A DNA stretch of 8,736 nt from Candidatus Wallbacteria bacterium (lineage in GTDB: Bacteria > Muiribacteriota > UBA6191 > JACPRK01). Made by a program: the position numbers and the translations under genes. Under the pieces are notes generated by a model. It ran no database searches and had not been told where the DNA came from. It was given only the letters and a program-made list of their open reading frames with translations. Every line of letters starts with the position of its first letter. Position 1 is the first letter of the stretch. The DNA is taken from assembly GCA_016199905.1 (NCBI GenBank), contig JACQFU010000083.1, positions 1 to 8,736 on the forward strand. Reading direction: 5' to 3'. Of this stretch, positions 5,883 to 8,736 are shown piece after piece.

Positions 5883-8348
5883 TCATTTCCCGGGCCCCAG
5901 CGGCCGCCTCAGGCAGACCAGCCCGAACCGATCGTTGAGCACAAAGGCCAGCAGGCGATCGGGGAACGCCGCAAGACGCGCCCCGCGGGAGTAGTCCAGA
6001 GGCATCACAACGCGGCCCTCGGACTCCCATCTCACGCCGTCGGTGCTTCGCGCGAAGGCCAGGTCGTATCGCTCCCCGACTTGTCCCTGATCCAGCGTCA
6101 GAAGATGGAACGTGCCTCCGGCGGCAACCAGAGTTGGCGCCTTGCCTGTGGCTACGGTGGGAAAGGGATCGGTCGTCACGGGGAACGAACGGCCGGCGTC
6201 CGGGCTGCACGCGACTTGAACGCGCCGGTGACTCCTGTAGACGACGCAGACCGTGTTCCCCTCTGCGCAGAGGTCGACCTCGTCGAGTGCCGTCCGGGTG
6301 GTGGCGATTTTCACGGGCGAGGCCCACCGCGCTCCTTCGGGATCGATGCCCCGGCTGCAGAGAATCTCCTTCTTCGCGTTGGAGTTCGTGTTGTCGAGCA
6401 GCGCCACCGGGTGGCCGGCAGCTCTGGTCAACAGAAGGCGCCCGACGGTCTGCGAAAGGTCGCATGGAAGCAGCGGTCCGTGTCCACGCGCGTCCCAGCT
6501 CATCCGGCCAAGCGGAACACCGGCCGGCGGCATCCCCAGCATCAGCAGGAATCCGCCCGCCGGAGCTTCCACAGCGGCGACCCCAAGGCTCGTTCCGCCG
6601 GGAAAACTCTCGGATTTCTCCCACCGGGCCGAGGCGACGTCGAAGCTGCGCACCAGGGAGGCAGGATTGGTGAAGCCGTACCCGTCCCCTTCCGCCCAAC
6701 CGGCCATGATGGCGCCGGACGCGGCGGCGATGGTGGGGGGCACCCGCACCCGCGGGCCCGCGCTCAGCTCCAGCGGCGGGCTCCAGGTCTCGCCGCGGTC
6801 GGCGCTCCAGATGCCGAGGATGCGATGATCCAGCGGGTCCATCTCACGCCGCAGGATGGCGACAACGGAGTCGCCGGATGCAGCCACTCTCAGGAACGCC
6901 AGGCCGGGGACGGGCCGCACGATCACGAGCAAGGCAGGTTTCTTCACAACCTCGAGGGTGCGGAACGTCGTTGTGTTCGTTGCGCCGGCCGCGCTCAAGC
7001 GGCACTGGTAAAGGGTGTTCGGCTGCAGGCCCGGGATCTCGAGCTCGCGGGCGTCTGCGGCGACGCGAACGCTCTTCTCATCGGCAGGAGGGGACGTGGT
7101 GGTGGCGGTCGCATCGATCGCGACGGGGGCTTTGCCCGCGAACCGCAGCCGGACGCGGTCGCCGCCGGCTGCAAGGTTCGTCCGGCGCAGGAAACCTGCG
7201 AGCTCGTCGCGGTTTGCGGCCGCGCCGGCCGGCGCCTCGGCCGGAGCCGCCGGGGACGCCGCCGCGGGCACGGGAGCCGGCGCCTGCCTGCGAGTCGAGG
7301 AAGTGAAGGCGGCCGCAGCGAGCGTCACCAACGCAAGGACGAACGCTGCCCGCAGTCCCGGGCGCGGCGATTCCGCGGACACCTGCGCGGCCTGACGGCC
7401 TGCCACCGTTGCCACCGGCGCCCTCGCGGCCACGCTTTGCCGGCTCGTGCCGAGGGCGGCCGGCCGGCGCAGTCCCGACGGCATCGCACGAACGGCCGTG
7501 CGTTTCGATTCATCCAGTGGCTCTACCGGAGCCTCCGACTCGACCGGCACCAGCCTCCGGGCCACCTCGCCGGCCGAGCGCGGCCTGTTGCCGGGCTCGG
7601 TCGCCAGGCACGACAGAACCAGCGTCTCCAGTTCGAGCGATACGCCGGGCGCCCGCTGACGAAGGGACGTCGCCACGCCGTCGAGTTGCGCGCGGATCAC
7701 CTCGGAGGCGCTCGCGCCCTCGAAGGGCCTGGACCCGCAGATCGTTTCGTAGAGCAGCACTCCCAGCGCGTAGATGTCCGCGGGCGGGCCGGCGGACCGC
7801 CCCAGAATCGCTTCGGGCGCGATGTATCCGGGCGTCCCCAGGATCACTCCCGCCTGGGTCTTCACCGTCTGGCCGGGCCGATCCGCCTTCGCCAGGCCGA
7901 AGTCGCACACCTTCGGCTGCCCATCGGCTGTCAGCAGCACGTTCTCGGGTTTCAAATCGCGGTGCACCACGCCGGCCCCGTGCGCAGCCTCCAGCCCCAA
8001 GGCGATTTCGCGCCCCACGCGCAACGCCTCGCGCAGCGGCGACAGCCCCCTCCCCGCCAGCTTGTCCCGAAGCGTGCCGCCGGCCGCCAGCTCCGTCACG
8101 AGGAACGGCCGCTCGCCTGCGAAGCCAAAGTCGTACAGAGCCAGCAGCGCCGGGTGCGACAGGCCCGCCTGGAGTTTCGCCTCTCGCAGAAATCGCGCGC
8201 GCGTCTCTCGGGCGTCGAACAGACCCGGGGCCAGCAGCTTCAGCGCTACCTCCCGTCCCAGCCCCTCTTGCACGGCCTTGTAGACGGTACCCGACGCGCC
8301 CGAGCCCAGCTCGGCGAGGATTCGGTACCCGGGTATCGACAGTGTCAT
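5883..8348 (-). CDS. Membrane Ser/Thr protein kinase with FN3-like and six-unit Asp-box propeller ectodomain
   Basis: This 821 aa Hanks-type kinase has a complete catalytic core: P-loop GSGASGTVYK (15-24), Lys37 in VALK, Glu56, HRDLKPEN with Asp131, DFG at 149-151 and GTPGYIAPE at 171-179. HRD and the full activation segment imply an active kinase. After a juxtamembrane stretch (about 270-330) comes one membrane segment (about 332-350) and an Ala/Pro linker. An FN3-like domain follows (about 380-465, with LQPNTLYQCRLSA and ending TFRT). The rest carries Asp-box motifs, clearest at 515-522 (SADRGETW), 715-722 (SPDAGRSF) and 768-774 (STDGVRW). Weaker copies at 568, 617 and 665 give six units about 50 residues apart, as in a sialidase-like propeller. 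I see no FRIP-type sialidase signature, so sensing or binding is more likely than catalysis; the ligand is unknown. ATG 8348 is chosen; TTG 8378 would add 10 residues but lies in a repeat array. Neither start has a clear ribosome-binding site. Confidence 0.92.
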   Translation of the reverse strand: MTLSIPGYRILAELGSGASGTVYKAVQEGLGREVALKLLAPGLFDARETRARFLREAKLQAGLSHPALLALYDFGFAGERPFLVTELAAGGTLRDKLAGRGLSPLREALRVGREIALGLEAAHGAGVVHRDLKPENVLLTADGQPKVCDFGLAKADRPGQTVKTQAGVILGTPGYIAPEAILGRSAGPPADIYALGVLLYETICGSRPFEGASASEVIRAQLDGVATSLRQRAPGVSLELETLVLSCLATEPGNRPRSAGEVARRLVPVESEAPVEPLDESKRTAVRAMPSGLRRPAALGTSRQSVAARAPVATVAGRQAAQVSAESPRPGLRAAFVLALVTLAAAAFTSSTRRQAPAPVPAAASPAAPAEAPAGAAANRDELAGFLRRTNLAAGGDRVRLRFAGKAPVAIDATATTTSPPADEKSVRVAADARELEIPGLQPNTLYQCRLSAAGATNTTTFRTLEVVKKPALLVIVRPVPGLAFLRVAASGDSVVAILRREMDPLDHRILGIWSADRGETWSPPLELSAGPRVRVPPTIAAASGAIMAGWAEGDGYGFTNPASLVRSFDVASARWEKSESFPGGTSLGVAAVEAPAGGFLLMLGMPPAGVPLGRMSWDARGHGPLLPCDLSQTVGRLLLTRAAGHPVALLDNTNSNAKKEILCSRGIDPEGARWASPVKIATTRTALDEVDLCAEGNTVCVVYRSHRRVQVACSPDAGRSFPVTTDPFPTVATGKAPTLVAAGGTFHLLTLDQGQVGERYDLAFARSTDGVRWESEGRVVMPLDYSRGARLAAFPDRLLAFVLNDRFGLVCLRRPLGPGK

Positions 8349-8354
8349 CGGAGC

Positions 8355-8369
8355 GCGGGCTTCGCCCGC
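8355..8369. other. Perfect inverted repeat / hairpin just upstream of the kinase start
   Basis: On the minus strand this reads GCGGGC-GAA-GCCCGC, a 6 bp all-G/C stem with a GAA triloop, whose core GCGAAGC is a known unusually stable mini-hairpin. It ends six bases before ATG 8348, exactly where a ribosome-binding site would be expected. If TTG 8378 were the start, it would instead encode residues 4-8. It could hold back translation initiation or be a remnant of a noncoding repeat. There is no T-run, so it is not a classical terminator. Confidence 0.6.
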
Positions 8370-8373
8370 AGAA

Positions 8374-8408
8374 GACAACAGTCAGCAGCCAGTAGCCGGT
8401 AGTAAGAC
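8374..8408. repeat. Degenerate 7 bp tandem repeat, proximal array
   Basis: Five 7 bp units, starting at 8374, 8381, 8388, 8395 and 8402, read on the plus strand as variations of GCCRGTA; the central two (GCCAGTA and GCCGGTA) are the best. The array covers the TTG codon at 8376-8378, which argues that this codon is not the kinase start and that the array is noncoding. It shares its period and the GCC...A pattern with the array at 8511. Confidence 0.5.
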
Positions 8409-8510
8409 CGTGCGCCCACCGAGCGAATCGGCGAGCCCCGTGACAAGGTTCCGAAGTGGCAGTGCCGTGGCGAGAAATGACCGCTCATGGGCTCGGGCTC
8501 CAGGTCTTCG

Positions 8511-8545
8511 GCCTGCAACCCATAGCCTACAGCCTACAGCCTCTC
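8511..8545. repeat. 7 bp tandem repeat, distal array (GCCTACA units)
   Basis: Five 7 bp units start at 8511, 8518, 8525, 8532 and 8539. The third and fourth are identical GCCTACA, the first is GCCTGCA, the last begins GCCT, and the second (ACCCATA) is diverged. The array lies just after the stop of the gene entering from the right edge and about 100 bp from the proximal array, in the same orientation. The function is unknown. Such short noncoding repeats may be dispersed through the genome, which cannot be tested from this window. Confidence 0.6.
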
Positions 8546-8553
8546 TCCCTCCC

Positions 8554-8736
8554 CTACCGCGCCACCCACCGGACTCGATACGGCGCGAACTGCAGCCACT
8601 CCGGGTAGACGCGCCGCGCCAGCCGCAGCCGCCGCTCGGCGATGGCATTGCCCGGGTCCGCTTCCAAGACGCTCACGGCGATGTCCACTCCGCCCTTGAC
8701 CAGCTCCATGCCCTTGTCGAGGTCGCCGGGATGCGC
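8554..8736 (-). CDS. C-terminal end of an unidentified protein, possibly TPR-containing
   Basis: This frame is open from the right edge to a TAG at 8554-8556 and gives the last 60 residues of a protein that starts outside the window. It looks like real coding sequence: the residues form plausible helices, and the end is rich in aromatic and basic residues (YPEWLQFAPYRVRWVAR). The stretch VLEADPGNAIAERRLRLARR resembles the second half of a tetratricopeptide (TPR) unit and its DPxN turn, but one partial unit is not enough to assign a family. It is on the same strand as the kinase, 205 bp upstream of the kinase ATG, so the two may or may not be co-transcribed. Confidence 0.6.
   Translation of the reverse strand, partial: AHPGDLDKGMELVKGGVDIAVSVLEADPGNAIAERRLRLARRVYPEWLQFAPYRVRWVAR

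Noticed and set aside
5860..5910. A bidirectional rho-independent terminator between fadJ and the kinase gene
   Set aside because: There is no hairpin followed by a T-run; the region is coding on one strand or the other right up to the abutting stops.
5883..7318. The kinase ectodomain as an active sialidase
   Set aside because: Asp boxes are structural, and I see no FRIP-type motif or clear arginine triad; a binding or sensing propeller is the safer reading.
6081..8402. A 773-codon open frame on the plus strand, opposite the kinase gene
   Set aside because: Its composition (Arg, Gly, Pro rich, no domain) is typical of antisense shadows in high-GC DNA, while the minus strand has full kinase motifs.
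8382..8648. An 88-codon minus-strand open frame across the right-hand intergenic region
   Set aside because: It runs through the 7 bp repeat array and is out of frame with the better-supported C-terminal coding end at 8554-8736.

Overview
The window is a dense, high-GC bacterial chromosome segment with six genes in three blocks. The use of GTG starts, a eukaryote-like Ser/Thr kinase with a large external domain, and a FadI/FadJ pair resembling the mitochondrial trifunctional protein would fit an Acidobacteriota-like or deltaproteobacterial-like soil or environmental genome. That assignment is a guess from gene style, since there is no rRNA or other phylogenetic marker here. I see no mobile element, CRISPR array, tRNA or rRNA.

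Left block (1-2218, minus strand): a TerC/Alx-family membrane protein is followed by a CNNM/CorC-type membrane protein with DUF21, CBS and CorC_HlyC domains. The latter runs off the left edge. Their stop and start codons share a base (TAATG), so they look translationally coupled. Both families are linked to divalent metal (Mn, Mg, Co) efflux or homeostasis, so this is probably a small metal-handling operon.

Middle block (2453-5882, plus strand): a FadI-type 3-ketoacyl-CoA thiolase and a FadJ-type fused enoyl-CoA hydratase/3-hydroxyacyl-CoA dehydrogenase, 7 bp apart, in the fadI-fadJ order. Together they cover three steps of fatty-acid beta-oxidation and probably form a trifunctional complex. 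All main catalytic residues are present. A 234 bp divergent intergenic region separates this operon from terC. It holds a short AT-rich island, a small palindrome and a CAGG repeat with roughly 7 bp period.

Right block (5883-8736, minus strand): a membrane-anchored Ser/Thr protein kinase ends exactly where fadJ ends, with no base between the two stop codons. Its outer part reads as a fibronectin-III-like domain followed by six units spaced about 50 residues apart carrying Asp-box-like motifs, that is, a probable six-bladed sialidase-like propeller used as a sensor. Upstream of it lies a 205 bp intergenic stretch with two arrays of a degenerate 7 bp repeat and a stable hairpin, then the C-terminal end of a further gene that enters from the right edge.

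Most of the window is ordinary housekeeping. The least ordinary items are the kinase's propeller ectodomain and the 7 bp repeat arrays that recur in both noncoding gaps.
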